A stretch of DNA of 64,000 bases, from positions 1 through 64,000 of the forward strand of contig JAPEVF010000131.1 of the NCBI GenBank assembly GCA_029747585.1. Reading direction: 5' to 3'. Source of the stretch: Pleurotus djamor. Taxonomy: Eukaryota > Basidiomycota > Agaricomycetes > Agaricales > Pleurotaceae. Position numbers and translations under genes: made by a program. The notes beneath the pieces are model-generated. The model worked only from the letters and a program-made list of their open reading frames with translations. It made no database searches and was not told the DNA's origin. Positions 1 through 11,164 of this stretch are shown piece after piece; the stretch's first letter is position 1, and every line of letters starts with the position of its first letter.

Positions 1-737
1 GGAGGCGTGCCGGGAGATTTGGGAGTGGGAGGATAGGATTGGGTGGGAGTGTACGACGAGAAGGCGGAGAAGATTGACTTGCAGGAGGGACAGCGGCCGT
101 CGGAAGAGGCGCCGCTGAGCCAGTCGATGAGGTGGTCTTTGCAGAAGGTCTTGTCGCAGCAGGGCGTCTTGAGTGGGTTCACGGCCACTTCGAAGCTGGC
201 AGAGGCAGTGAGCAGGGCGTGTGTGGAGGAGGAGGAGAACGCACCAGATGCCACAATCACCATCATCCACGACCGCGCTCTTCTTGGAGACGACGCGCTT
301 GTGAAACGACGAGGAACGCCAGAGTCTGTCCCTCGCCGGCACATTCGTATTCATGCTCTTCCCCAGTGCAGACGTCGACCATTCGTCTGGTTCAGCCGTC
401 GCGGGTGTTAGTGGTGTGATGGGACGGAGGATGGACCCGGGCGATTCAGCACCGAGGTTGAGACTCCCCGCCGCGTCGAATTCTGCTTCGTATTCGTCAT
501 CGTACGTGTTGACGGCTGCGTAGGGCTGGTTCTCCGGAATGGACTCTGGATGAGTGGCCATGGAGAGAGAACATGGTTGTTGCAGAGGAATAATAAGTGG
601 ATGGAGAGAACAATAAACGCACCCGAGTCAATGTCTTCAAAATCCCGCCGCGGTGTTATGTGCGCTGGAAATTGGAGCAAGTCAAGTCCGAGTCCGTTGT
701 GGCTTTGAGTCTGAGTTTCGGAACTCATCACAGACAA
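1..737 (-). CDS. RING-finger protein, 3' end outside window
   Basis: Read on the minus strand from ATG at 737, three exons join in frame: 737-623, 545-245 and 195-1. Both introns (622-546 and 244-196) are GT..AG. The product so far is about 200 residues and runs off the window edge. The first ~135 residues are polar and low in complexity. Exon 3 opens inside a C3HC4-type RING: CGIC, then CCDKTFC, a His three residues on, and CPSC. The CGIC cysteine is split by the second intron. RING domains recruit ubiquitin-conjugating enzymes, so an E3 ligase role is inferred. The RING is followed by a Ser/Pro/Thr-rich stretch. This gene is ~32 kb from the RING array at 32-47 kb and does not share its layout, because here the RING is not N-terminal. 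Substrate and location cannot be read. Confidence 0.8.
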
Positions 738-928
738 GAGAGATCCACTTGAGATGGTTTGCGTTGATGTGGCGGAGTCCCTATACAGTACTCAGGGGCT
801 TGAGCGTTCTTCGTGGCTTCTGAAGCATCTGCTTCTGTCTCTTTTTATCTTTGGAGCCTGTTCTAATCGTATGAATCACTGGAATGGTCGATCCTGTATG
901 TCACCAAAATGCACAGCTAAGCCGACTA

Positions 929-1830
929 TTAATCACTTGGCATAGCCTCCGATTCCACCTCCAACGGCGCAGTCTTCAACATGTCCTCCCAATCCTCCAC
1001 TTTCATCACCTTCTGCAGCACCCCGCAAACCTCTTCGTCCTCTTTGAAGTAGTCGTGAAACGTAGAGACGAGCCGCAACATCTCCGCTCTCGATTTGCCC
1101 TCGTAATCCGCGATTCCCAGCTTCAAGTCGAGGTCCGCGAGATAATGAATCAGGAGTAGAATATCCTGCCCGTCGGTGCGAAATTTAAGCTGCGACATTG
1201 GCTGCGTGCGTCCGCGCATTCGTGTCCAGCGGCTGAGCTTGGTGAGAGGCAGTACACACGGGTGGAGGATCTTGAGGTCTGTGGGGCGTTCAGATGGCGG
1301 AATAGACGGGTTGAATAGGAGGTTATTCACTGTACTGGTCGTCGTGGTACACAGGTCCCGCAATTATAGGCAAACCAAGCGTCCCAGCGGCGATCGTCTC
1401 AACCAAAACGTTGTTCTTGACCATGTCCTCCTGCGTTGATGGCGAGGCGGGAAGCTCCTGAAGCAAGTCGAACTTCGGGGACAAGCGATGGATATGAATG
1501 AAGATTGCGCACCCCCACAAAATGTAATTTCATGCCAGACATCGCGAGCCTTTCGTCGAGGTCTACCATCCGGTTACGCAGCTCTATGATGCTGTGGCCT
1601 CGGGTCTCTACAAGGATATCGATACCGTGCAGAGGGCGTCAGTTGGTGTTGCAACGTTGGGTTGATATATACGGAGAATTTGAACTCATCTCTGTAGGAC
1701 GTTGGCTCCCCAAGACGGCGCAAGCGAAACCCCCTATGAAAACGTGTTTGAAGCCCTCGGCATCGAGCCTGAGCCAGTTTGGATACGTTGTCACCAAAGG
1801 TTGGGCATAGAGCACACCTTGTGGATACGG
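929..1830 (-). pseudogene. nucleotidyltransferase-like gene, broken
   Basis: Minus-strand coding fragments resemble fungal nucleotidyltransferase-fold hypothetical proteins. The first (about 1830-1690) has the glycine motif IGGFACAVLG followed by SQRPTE. The second (from 1626) starts GIDILVE and continues to a segment ending KLHFVG. The third (from about 1519) has SPKFDLL and a Lys/Asn-rich helix. The fourth (about 1340-929) has LTKLSRW and DGQDILLLIHYL, the usual C-terminal helical half. Joining fragments 1 and 2 needs an intron without GT..AG ends (see findings). Fragments 2 and 3 are one base out of frame across a run of five G, and fragments 3 and 4 also change frame. The first Asp expected in the D-x-D pair is Gly. 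No in-frame ATG is visible near the 5' end. A decayed gene is the simplest reading; sequencing indels are an alternative. Confidence 0.5.
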
Positions 1831-1950
1831 CTCTCGCCGCTTCTGCTTGTTGTGAATGGACTGTGGTGACCGAGATGGAATTTGACATGAGGAGAATAGC
1901 GAGACGATGGGCGTTATTGAATAAGTAGGGGAAATTGGCGCCCGTGACAC

Positions 1951-2222
1951 CTTGGACCCACGATCTCGTTGCCAATTGACGACATCGTCCACAGAGCGTT
2001 GCAAAGGCTCAGCAAGGACACACGTCTCATACTTTGGGGGGCCCTCCTCGAGCGCCGCATGAATGTTCCGCGCATACTAAAGGTGTGTGTACGCGACCAC
2101 CACAAAGGCTCAACACATTGCTCACACCCTGCCAGAACTTTGAATTCCTCGTGCTCTCGGTGGTACTTACTCGGATGTTTAATGGACCTCCCTGTCCGAC
2201 ACTTCCGAGTTACGTCGTGAGG
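1951..2222 (+). pseudogene. degraded tandem copy of the gene at 2684
   Basis: This stretch matches the start of the gene at 2684-3521. Residues like DDIVHRALQRLS and LILWGALLERRM line up with DEIVRRALKRLS and LILWGALLDNRM. The first intron is also conserved in place: GTGTGTGTACG after the AAG codon, ending CTGCCAG before an NF-FLV exon. After that the copy has lost about eight codons and shifts frame, ending at TGA near 2220. The initiator ATG is replaced by ATC or lost. The upstream 30 bp also match the sequence before 2684, so the duplication included promoter-proximal DNA. It is a truncated relic, not a working gene. Confidence 0.7.
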
Positions 2223-2683
2223 CCTTGAGGAGCGAGGGCGATTTTTTGCGGTGTTTGCGAAGGAGGGAAGCACACAACACACCCTCTTGGTTACTCTTTG
2301 TTCAATCCTTGAACGTTCAGGACCCTTGAACTCATCGTTCCACCCTGCGAAGGTCTTAAAGACGGTACTCTGCCCACCCTCCCCCCTTGCGCTACCCTTT
2401 CGAGTCCTTACTCATCCTTACCTTTCATCGGTACCTCTCACGTCTTCCTCGTCCCCTCTTACCGCTTCTTGCTCGCCCGTGTTGGTTTTATTTCAGCTTC
2501 TGCCAGTGAAGCATCTGATTGTGTCTACATCTGAAGCCTGTTCCGTCGTTCTAATGATTTGGATGGTTTGGGTGATTGGAATGGTCGATGCGATGCGGTG
2601 TATACGTACTTGTATCTGTGACCAAGTTGAATAGGGGAGTGCGAATTGGCGCCTGTGATCATTCACCTTGAGCACAAACGACC

Positions 2684-3521
2684 ATGACAGACATACTCGC
2701 ATTGCCAACCGACGAAATCGTCCGCAGAGCGCTGAAAAGGCTCAGCGAGCACACGAATCTCATACTCTGGGGTGCCCTCCTGGACAACCGCATGAGTGTT
2801 CCACGCATCCAAAAGGTGTGTACAAGGCCATCTATAAGGCTCAGCACATTGCTCACCCCGCCAGAACTTCACATTCCTCGTACCGGATGACACGTTGGAG
2901 ACGCTCTCGGCGGTCCTCACTCAAATGAACCTCCCCGTCGCCACACTCCCGAACTACCTCGTGAGAGCCGAGGGCGACTTTTTGCGACTCAGTCGTCTTC
3001 ATCGCGTCACACAGGCCACCGACTGCCTCAGCATGCAATGCATCCGTCTCCTGCCCGCATCTCTACCGGGCTACACCCAAGACGAACTAGAGCCGGCATT
3101 CCTGGAGGGCACCCTTGTCACGATCTACGTGCCGCGCCCCTCCGCCGTCTATGCAGGCATCCTGCGTATGATGTTCAAGTACTGCAAGTTCTGCGCGGAG
3201 CAATCCAAGTTGGAGTCCGATTTTTCGATGCTCGTTTATTACAACTTGCTTGGGCTGGAGAAGGTGCCCGCGGGGCACGAGATTGAGGATATGGAAATGG
3301 AGAAGAGGAGCGAGGAGGCGGTTGGGCGTGTTAGGGGCTGGGGACGGGCGGGGGAGTGGAGGGAAGGTGAGGAGTGGATGGAAGATGTGATTGTTGGGTT
3401 TGTGATGGGAGAGATGGATATGGGTGATCTACCATGTTTGGAGAGTGTTGCCGCCGACGCAATGCACAAAACACTTGCAAGGATGGACGACAACTCGGAA
3501 ACCGTCATTGGTGACATATAA
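2684..3521 (+). CDS. unrecognised protein, two exons
   Basis: ATG at 2684 opens exon 1 (2684-2815). A 49 bp GT..AG intron (2816-2864) follows, then exon 2 (2865-3521), giving a 262-residue protein. The first half is Leu-rich and helical with an LILWGALL segment and a VPDDTLETL segment, loosely reminiscent of nucleotidyltransferase-fold hypotheticals in agarics. The second half holds MMFKYCKFC and an acidic, Glu/Met-rich region, then a C-terminal amphipathic stretch. No signal peptide, membrane helix or catalytic motif could be assigned. A degraded duplicate lies 700 bp upstream, and a broken nucleotidyltransferase-like gene lies opposite that. The start is supported by the duplicate, whose homology begins at the same point. 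Confidence 0.65.
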
Positions 3522-4334
3522 ATCTGTGAAAAAGTATCTGTGCCCACCCGGTTAGTTGTTGGTTGTTAGGACATATCATATGTCCTCGCGTGTGCTACGA
3601 CCGTCGACAACGGCGACACCACAACTGTGCACGTAACCCCTGCCCCTCAATGTTGAAGCTTGAAGCGGCAACGGCGTCACTGCGTTGTTGACGTTCTCGC
3701 TGCCTTGCGCTGGTCCTTCAAAACTTCATCGTCGGCAGGTATCTCCTCTCAACTATGGATCGTTTATAATGAATATGCACTAGCTTGGATTGTAGTAAAT
3801 AGTGACATGACTATTTTTAGTACACCTCCAAGACATTGATTGATTGAATGACCAAATCCAATTCAGGAAACTCAAAGATCAAAGACAAAAATCTAAGGCA
3901 ATAATACTGACTTGCGATTGAATTGCAAGACATGGGAACGTTGTGATGAACAGAGGGGCATTGCAGGCTTACCAAAACTTGCTACTCTGCACAATATGTA
4001 TGTAGGTCTGTCTGTGTCTATAATCTGTTGAAGCTCAATATGTTTTACACCTTGTATTTTACAATAGCAAGTCCTTAGAAGACTGCATCAACAGAATGTT
4101 GGTCTTAGGTCCCTTGTCTCAAAGACCCCCTCCAACTACAAATTGATCCTTTGTCTGGACCAGTACCTTGAAACTAAGCAGAGCTTGAGAATGGACTAGA
4201 GGATCAGAGGTTCTCCAAAATATTGTGGTTACATTACCACCCACCATGGATACCTGGGAGGTTTGTCTTGTATACCCAGGGATTATCTTTACATGAGAAA
4301 AAAATTTCGTAGTATAAAGCACACTAGAGAGGCA
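3522..4334. other. intergenic, nothing recognised
   Basis: Mostly AT-rich DNA without a credible reading frame. It marks the change from genic DNA to the repeat island. Confidence 0.6.
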
Positions 4335-4560
4335 GCACCCCTGATCCATTACAGGGAGATCAGCTGGAAATGTAGTGGATGAGTGGATTGTAATTGGCTG
4401 GAAATACAGGGCCCACCAAATGAGTGCAAAATTTCCAGCCATTTTCCAGCTGGAGCATCAATCAGTGGATGCCAATGGATAGCCATTTACAGCTGTATGA
4501 GCCAGGGGACCTCCAGTGGATTCCACTAGGTGGGTGACATTAAAGTCATTGATTAAACTA
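4335..4560 (+). repeat. diverged copy of the TIR-type repeat end
   Basis: From CTGATCCATT at 4341 this stretch runs parallel to 5998-6270. Shared landmarks in the same order are GATCAGCTGGAAAT, GGGCCCACCAAATGAGTG, TTTCCAGCCATTTTCCAGC, GGATGCCAATGGATAG and a GATTAAACTACTACTGTACCC tail. It is an older, more diverged copy in direct orientation. Confidence 0.65.
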
Positions 4561-5029
4561 CTACTGTACCCTATCTCAATGGATTAGCTAGAACATCTTG
4601 CAGTGACCAAGTGATGAGTTCGTGTAAGGTTGTGGTCACAATCCATGTGATGCTCGCATTTGCAGAGGATCATGGCAAAAATGGCTATATACATAAAGCA
4701 TAAGAGAGTGGCAGGTAGGAAGAAGGCCCTTCCTCCTTCAGAGGAAAGAAAGAGAAGCAAAGAGATCCTTGGGAGAAGTTCATCATGAAGATGATTAGAT
4801 GAAAATGGTAATTATTCCATATATTCAAGTGGAATCTGGTCACCAGGTCAGTATGCTGTATAAGTATGTATCATGCATGGACTCTTCCGGGTATTTAAAT
4901 TTCCAGTGAATTTCAGTGGACGATGACATCAAGGTTTCCTTATTTATGTATTCATTGACTTTTCTAGTCAAATCTCCAGTAAGCTTCAGCGGATTTGCAG
5001 TGGATCATTCTTCAGTATAATTCACTGAA

Positions 5030-5160
5030 TCCACTGGAGTCCAAGGGAAGAGATGAAGTTCATGGAGAGAGAGGTACCAATTTCGCTTCCAGAATCCAGA
5101 TGGACTCCACCCAGAATCCACCTGGAAAATAGTGGAAAAGAGTGGATTCCAGCACTTGCG
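5030..5160. repeat. direct repeat shared with 11440-11560
   Basis: The block has GATGAAGTTCATGGAGAGAG, then GGTACCAA, then CCACCTGGAAAATAGTGG. The same words recur in order around 11440-11560 (TGAATGAAGTTTCTGGAGAG, GGTACCAAC, CCACCTGGAAAAGAGTGG). Both copies sit in sequence packed with CCACTGGA and TCCAGTGGA words. Confidence 0.6.
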
Positions 5161-6289
5161 GTTTGTATTCGAAACTACTTGAGACCATTGGAGTGAAGTC
5201 TTCATAGAGGCCTCAATTTGCTTAGAAAGTCCACTCCAAGATTATATGTTGCAAGTGACAAAAAAGGATGCAGATTCCTGGAAGTTTGTATTGACTGAAG
5301 CATATATGGTAGTAATGCATTTCTAATTATGTGGGAAACATGCTAGAGTATCACATACCATGTGCATTGATCTGCATCCATCAGTACCTGTAACAGGCAT
5401 AGGCCAAGAAGAAATACTGGAAATTCTCAAAGAACATGAGGGCAAAGAAACTGCTCCAATTTGTTGCATGTCCTAAGTTGTCTCTGAAAGCCAAGATATT
5501 GAACTTTCTATCATGCCAAAGTCACCCTCCATGCAGCACAAGATGAAGTAGCCACTCAAGGTAGACAGGGCAGTTTATTCAGAGTACTGAAAAATCCTCA
5601 TCGAGTGGAGGGAGATAGACAAAAGTAATGGTCTTCCAATGCGGGTTGAACTGTATTTAAAGACAAATTTTCACGAGACTCTTCTATGAGACAAATATGG
5701 AAAAATGGGGCCCATGGTAGAAAATCTAACCAAAATGGGGATTGAAGGCGTCTGGATTCCAGTAGACGCTGCATGCAACCTCAATAACTTCAAATGCTTT
5801 GAGGATTGTACAGTCATTGCGCGCCCAATGATACAAGACTCAAAGAATGCCATTTCACACATGCACCATCCACTCTTCTGCCGATATTAGTTAGCAGTCC
5901 TTTTATCTCACACCAAGCGATTTTTAATGATTTCTATCGTGCGCGCAGATGTCTGGCCATCGTCGAAGCTTCGGAGCCTCAGAAATCGAGCACCTCCTGA
6001 TCCATCATCATTACGGCCGGATCCGGCTGGAAATCCAGTGGATGAGTGGATTCCACTGGATTTGAGTGGATACTTTTTTGGCTGTGGGCTCACCAAATGA
6101 GTGGAAAATATCCAGCCATTTTCCAGCCGGACCATTGATGGATGCCAATGGATGGCCATTTCCAGCTGGATGAACCAGTGGATTTCCAGTGGATTTCCAG
6201 TGGTTTCCACTGGAAGGGTGAGAATGAAGTTATTATTGATCAAACTACTGCTGTACCCCTATCCAGTGGATATCCAGTGGAATCCAGTG

Positions 6290-6800
6290 GATTGTACTGA
6301 GTATCTTTTGTTCACTAAGTGATCAGTTCCTTCTATGAATCTCGACTGGATATCCACTGGAAATCCAGTGGATGAGCCAGTGGATATCTAGTGGACATCT
6401 ACAAGCTATAAGCCATGTCTTGTTCTTGTAATACCTGCACAGGGGAATCAGTAAGCTACCCAACCCCAATATGGAATTGATGAATCAGATCAACAACCTC
6501 CACAGCTCATTTCTGCTCTACCAGTATCTGCTCTTGCCAAGCCCCCTAAACACTCCCAAACCAAATCCAAAGCCACCCAGGAGAGCTCCAAAGCTTCCAA
6601 GGGAGAAAAGAAACAGGAAGGAGTTTAGAAAGGTAGAATATACTTCAATCCATTGTAGGTTGATGCCATTGCTCACCTACACTCTCTTTACCCATTCTCT
6701 ATGCTGCTACACTGCTTTCTTGGATTGCTGATCCCTCACAATCAACAACAGTTTTTCACTTTATCAGACCTGAAATTATGTGAAACATGGATACCTGATT
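6290..6800 (+). repeat. left arm of an inverted repeat pair
   Basis: This segment recurs, reverse complemented and diverged, at about 10020-10455. Shared words include GGATTGTACTGAGTATCTT, TTCACTAAGTGATCAG, CCATGTCTTGTTCTTGTAAT and CTCATTTCTGCTCTACCAGT. It carries a short open segment of Gln/Ser/Lys-rich coding character (SALPVSALAK, then a Lys/Ser-rich tail). Confidence 0.7.
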
Positions 6801-6918
6801 GGATCCTCTGTAGAGGACCAAGATGCAAATCCTGACATTTATGTGGATGATGCAGATGATTAGATGAAACCTGTATTTATTTCTCACTTCACCATTGTAC
6901 ATACATTCCAGTGGAGTG

Positions 6919-7608
6919 TTGAAAGTAGTTAATGATGCAACACTTTGGATGATGAAAACTATCCCCAAGTAAGAGGGATTCGGCTAGCTGCTTACATAAT
7001 GGTAATGCACAGAAGACCATGCTGGTGGAAGCTTAGGTTGCGGCCTTGAAGCACCCGCATCACGCTCTCGTGTGCGGAGTCAATGTATATATATAGTTCT
7101 ATAGTTCATCTCTCTTCTCCATTAGTATTTAGTTGTAGATAAATTTATATCTAGCTGTGGGTGGATGCCGGAGTCCCAGATCACTATTTAGTGATGAAAA
7201 GTGCGGTCTAGATTGACCGTGGGAACAGTACATTGACTGTGAGAACAGTCAATTACTGATGGACCCTGTGCAAAGAATGCCTCCGGGTTCCACAACCAGG
7301 GCAAAGCTCGCGGAATCCTTATAACCCCGGAGATCAGGACAATGTTCTGCATCTGCCTGTTGTGGTCCGGAGCTGTGGAATTTCGGACGCGATTTAGTGG
7401 ACATGCACTCGAGCGGTTCTTGTCGAAAAGGTACCCGTGGGAACCTAAAAGGGGGGGGTTTCCACCTATACCAGAAAAGGGACAACGGCACACTCTGGGA
7501 CACTATTGTTAGTTACATCAATCAATCAATATTATTATCACACGCTATTAGTGACACTTTCGCGTTCTTTGGTCTTTGGATCAATCAGTTATTAAGCAGG
7601 TTTCAACA
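6919..7608. repeat. left LTR
   Basis: TG..CA-bounded repeat with a TATATATATAG word followed by a pyrimidine-rich stretch (CATCTCTCTTCTCC) in the middle, a plausible core promoter. It has a run of eight G near 7451 where the right copy has seven. Confidence 0.85.
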
Positions 7609-8299
7609 CTGGCTGCTTGGGCCTTAGCCTTCTTCTCTCTAACAGCCTTTGCTGCACCCAGTTCATCTAAAAGCAGCTTCAGGTTTGACTTTGAAGGACA
7701 AGAATTGCCCCAAAGTTCTCCATAAACTCAATTGCCCATCACATTGCCTGTCAGGTACTTGCAGAGATCTGGATAACATTCTGCCTGAGTGAATAGTTGT
7801 GTGTAATCACCATAGCTATGCTTCATGGTAAGACCACGAGCATGCTCAAGGCAGATGTTCTCGCCAGAGAAAATCACTTACAGCTGGGCTTTTGCATTCT
7901 CTCCACAATCTTCCAGTGTTTATCAAGATTTGGAAGAGTGTCTTCTGTGGCATTGGCATGGGGGGTCTGCTGATATGTCACACCAAGTGCATTAGCATAT
8001 TGCACGAGAATGTGTGCCTGGTCTCCCCATTCCTCTGCATACACTGCCTCCAGTGTCTGGGGGGTTGCAGATCCACCAGAGGAAGGGGCAGCAGCAGTAG
8101 CAGAGGTAGAGTTAGGTTCCTAAATGTTATTTAGCAACAACAAAACACTTGATACTATGCTAGGTCAACTTACAAGAAGAATGAATAGCTCATTATCACC
8201 TGAGCAAGTAACATCTGTGTTCCCCTCCAGTGCAACATTGTATCCCTGATAGAAATGCAGTAGTCTTGGAAAAATCCATTGTGAATCAACCAAGAACAT

Positions 8300-10290
8300 G
8301 ATAAATTATTCTGGCAGATACTTACTGGTGAGAGGAAACTTTGTATTAACCTCCTTCAAAATTCGACCTAGTTTTGGAGCTTTTGTCACTTTCACCCTTC
8401 GGGAGGATTTATCTGATGAAAGCTCCAGGATAACCCGTCCTTTCTCTGTAGAGGAATTTCTTGTCATGGGCTGATTGGTTAGATCTATGTGATGACTTAA
8501 GTAAATAGTTTTCACAAATTCAAGAGCTAGCTCACCCAGATCTGCAATATTGGGAGCATTACCCAACTGATAATGCCACCAGTAGTACGAGAAGCCCCTG
8601 TATTACTGGTGGTACTACTGGCAGTAGACTGTGAAACACTACGCCTAGTAGACTTGACGGCTCGCATGGAGGTAGGGGACTTGTCAGGGGAGGAGTCAGC
8701 AGCTGCACACTTCTTCCCCTTGGGTTGACAAGGGGCCATGTCATCTTGGGCATGCACTGGCTTGAATTTGGGAGGAGTCACCATTTTATCAATGGACAAC
8801 TGGACCTTGGGTTTGTGAGGAGTTACCACATCATCCACTTCCATTGCATCCTAATCCTCCTCTTCCTCTTCCTCTTCCTCTTCCTCTTCCTTATCCACCA
8901 CCACCTCCTCCTCATCCCTGTCTTCATCATTCTTGCCCTCCTGTTCTCCTTCATCATTATGCTCTTCATCCTCACCATTCTCATCCTTATCCTCCTCCAT
9001 TTTATCATCTCCATCTTCATCTTCATTCTCCTCATCCTTGTCCTTACCTTCATCCTTGTCCTGGCCCTCATCCTCACCTCACCATCTTGCTCCAATGCCT
9101 TGCCTTTGCCTTTGTCCCTGATTTTCTTGGGCACTTCATCTTCATCTGAAGATTGGTTCTGGATGGCTGGGAGGACAATGCCTGTCTTCTGAGAAGCTCG
9201 GGGAGGAGGAGCAATTGTAGCACCACTATCCTTTAAAACCCGGGCAGTGCTTCCAAATGGTCAGACTTGTATTTGCATGTAAGAATAATCACCATATCTA
9301 CCATGTTAGCTTGCCTGCTTCTGTCTTCTTTGCCTCTTCATCTTCCATCTCTCAATCAGCAGAGGTCCTACATTTGCTTAGTCAAATCATTGGAGACAGC
9401 ATTACATATTTGATGTACATACTTTGTTTTTGCAGCAGCCTTGGTTTTAGCGGGGGCCTTGGGTTTTCTGGAACTTTTAGCAGGAGCCTTGGGTTTTGTA
9501 GGAGGAGCTTGAACAGGAGCCTTGAGCTTCACAATATTGGAAACAGATGAGGGTCTGAGCAAATTGAGTAAATATCAATGTGCATGAAGTGGGGAACTTA
9601 CTTGTTTCGCATATTCTTGGAGTCAGAAATAAGGAGAGGGTCCTCATCACTGGATGGTGCAATTTACTGCTGGGCATTGGGGACTACATCCTCTTCTTGG
9701 TCGCTTGATCAACAACAGTGCTAAGATTATCATACAAGTATGACATATACATACTTCTGAGCTGTAGAAGGCCTACCAAAAAAATTCCAGGGTGAGCTGA
9801 GCACTGAATAAGCAAGCAAGGCAGGAAATACATACTGATTGGCTTGTTCCTTTGCTACCTTTGCCCCTGCACGAGTGGAGCAAGGTTTGGAGGTTTCCTT
9901 GCCCCTTGAGGAAATATGACTGATTAGATCACTTTGACGTTTCCTCCGCCCATGAAACAAATATGACTGATTAGATCACTTTGGAAATACTGAAGAAAGG
10001 AATATAAACCTAAGGAAGGGATGAGTGGGGAATAGTACAATCAGGTATATGTTTCATATGATTTCAGATGTGATAAGGTATAAAAGTGTTCTTGATTGTG
10101 AGGGATCAGCAATCCAAGAAAGCAGTAGAATGAGTAGGCAGGTATACATAGCAGCTTTGAATTTGGTTTCAGAGTCTTTAGGGGGCATGGCAAGAGCAGA
10201 TACTGGTAGAGCAGAAATGAGCTGTGGAGGTTCTTGATCTGATTGATCAATTCCATGTTGGGGTAGCAAAGGTCATGGGTAGCTTACTCC
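8300..10290 (-). pseudogene. intron-bearing acidic/Lys-Pro-Ala-rich gene relic
   Basis: Read on the minus strand, short coding-like exons are separated by GTATGT..AG introns. First comes a Gln/Ser-rich exon (about 10270-10150, SALPVSALAM). Then an exon ends in GAKVAKEQANQ (about 9845), followed by a short PSTAQK exon. Next is a Lys/Pro/Ala repeat region (KAPAKSSRKPKAPAKTKAAA, about 9500-9430). A long Asp/Glu tract (about 9070-8850) then leads into MEVDDVVTPHKP and a Ser/Thr-rich tail. The acidic tract is broken by one TAG at about 8850 and by a one-base frame change near 9075, so this copy looks dead. No domain is recognised. The gene lies wholly inside the LTR element. Confidence 0.4.
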
Positions 10291-10455
10291 TATTTGTATA
10301 GGATTCCCCTGTGCAGGTATTACAAGAACAAGACATGGCCTTAAGCTTGCAGATGTCCCTGGAAATCTGGTGGATTTTCAGTGGATTTCCAGTGGAGATT
10401 CATAGAAGGAACTGATCACTTAGTGAACATAAGATACTCAGTACAATCCAGTGGT
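10020..10455 (-). repeat. right arm of the inverted repeat pair
   Basis: Reverse-complement partner of 6290-6800, inside the LTR element next to its right LTR. About a third of the left arm, between the Lys/Ser-rich exon and the CTGATCCCTCACAATC word, is absent here. Confidence 0.7.
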
Positions 10456-10468
10456 TTCCACCGGATAG

Positions 10469-11159
10469 TGTTGAAAGTAGTTAATGATGCAACACTTTGG
10501 ATGATGAAAACTATCCCCAAGTAAGAGGGATTCGGCTAGCTGCTTACATAATGGTAATGCACAGAAGACCATGCCGGTGGAAGCTTAGGTTGCGGCCTTG
10601 AAGCACCCGCATCACGCTCTCGTGTGCGGAGTCAATGTATATATATAGTTCTATAGTTCATCTCTCTTCTCCATTAGTATTTAGTTGTAGATAAATTTAT
10701 ATCTAGCTGTGGGTGGATGCCGGAGTCCCAGATCACTATTTAGTGATGAAAAGTGCGGTCTAGATTGACTGTGGGAACAGTACATTGACTGTGAGAACAG
10801 TCAATTACTGATGGACCCTGTGCAAAGAATGCCTCCGGGTTCCACAACCAGGGCAAAGCTCGCGGAATCCTTATAACCCCGGAGATCAGGACAATGTTCT
10901 GCATCTGCCTGTTGTGGTCCGGAGCTGTGGAATTTCGGACGCGATTTAGTGGACATGCACTCGAGCGGTTCTTGTCGAAAAGGTACCCGTGGGAACCTAA
11001 AAGGGGGGGTTTCCACCTATACCAGAAAAGGGACAACGGCACACTCTGGGACACTATTGTTAGTTACATCAATCAATCAATATTATTATCACACGCTATT
11101 AGTGACACTTTCGCGTTCTTTGGTCTTCGGATCAATCAGTTATTAAGCAGGTTTCAACA
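10469..11159. repeat. right LTR
   Basis: Second copy of the 690 bp LTR, same orientation. Differences I can see from the left copy are single bases (for example ATGCCGG for ATGCTGG, and CTTCGG for CTTTGG) and G-run length. Confidence 0.85.
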
Positions 11160-11164
11160 TGGAG

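Larger units (their letters stand above)
6919..11159. mobile_element. non-autonomous LTR retrotransposon
   Basis: Two direct repeats of 690-691 bp bound this 4.24 kb element. Each starts TGTTGAAA and ends TTTCAACA, a TG..CA terminus with an 8 bp inverted repeat. The 5 bp TGGAG at 6914-6918 is repeated at 11160-11164, as expected for integrase-made target duplication. The LTRs differ at only a few positions, so insertion is fairly recent. A TGG-starting possible primer-binding site begins at 7610, one base inside the left LTR, which would put the element on the plus strand. No good polypurine tract precedes 10469, so orientation is open. The 2.86 kb interior shows no gag, protease, reverse transcriptase or integrase. 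It holds relics of a minus-strand gene and an inverted copy of its own left flank. Confidence 0.8.

Noticed and set aside
3239..3547. Ser/Thr/Pro-rich minus-strand frame
   Set aside because: It is antisense to the Glu/Met-rich end of the gene at 2684-3521.
7188..7503. Open frames inside the LTRs (also 10740-11054)
   Set aside because: They occur identically in both LTRs, lack domains, and fit chance frames in non-coding repeat DNA.
8725..9192. Plus-strand open frame full of Leu/Phe/Ile/Pro (as if multi-membrane)
   Set aside because: It is the antisense of the GAG/GAT-rich acidic tract on the minus strand; the hydrophobicity is an artefact of the repeat.
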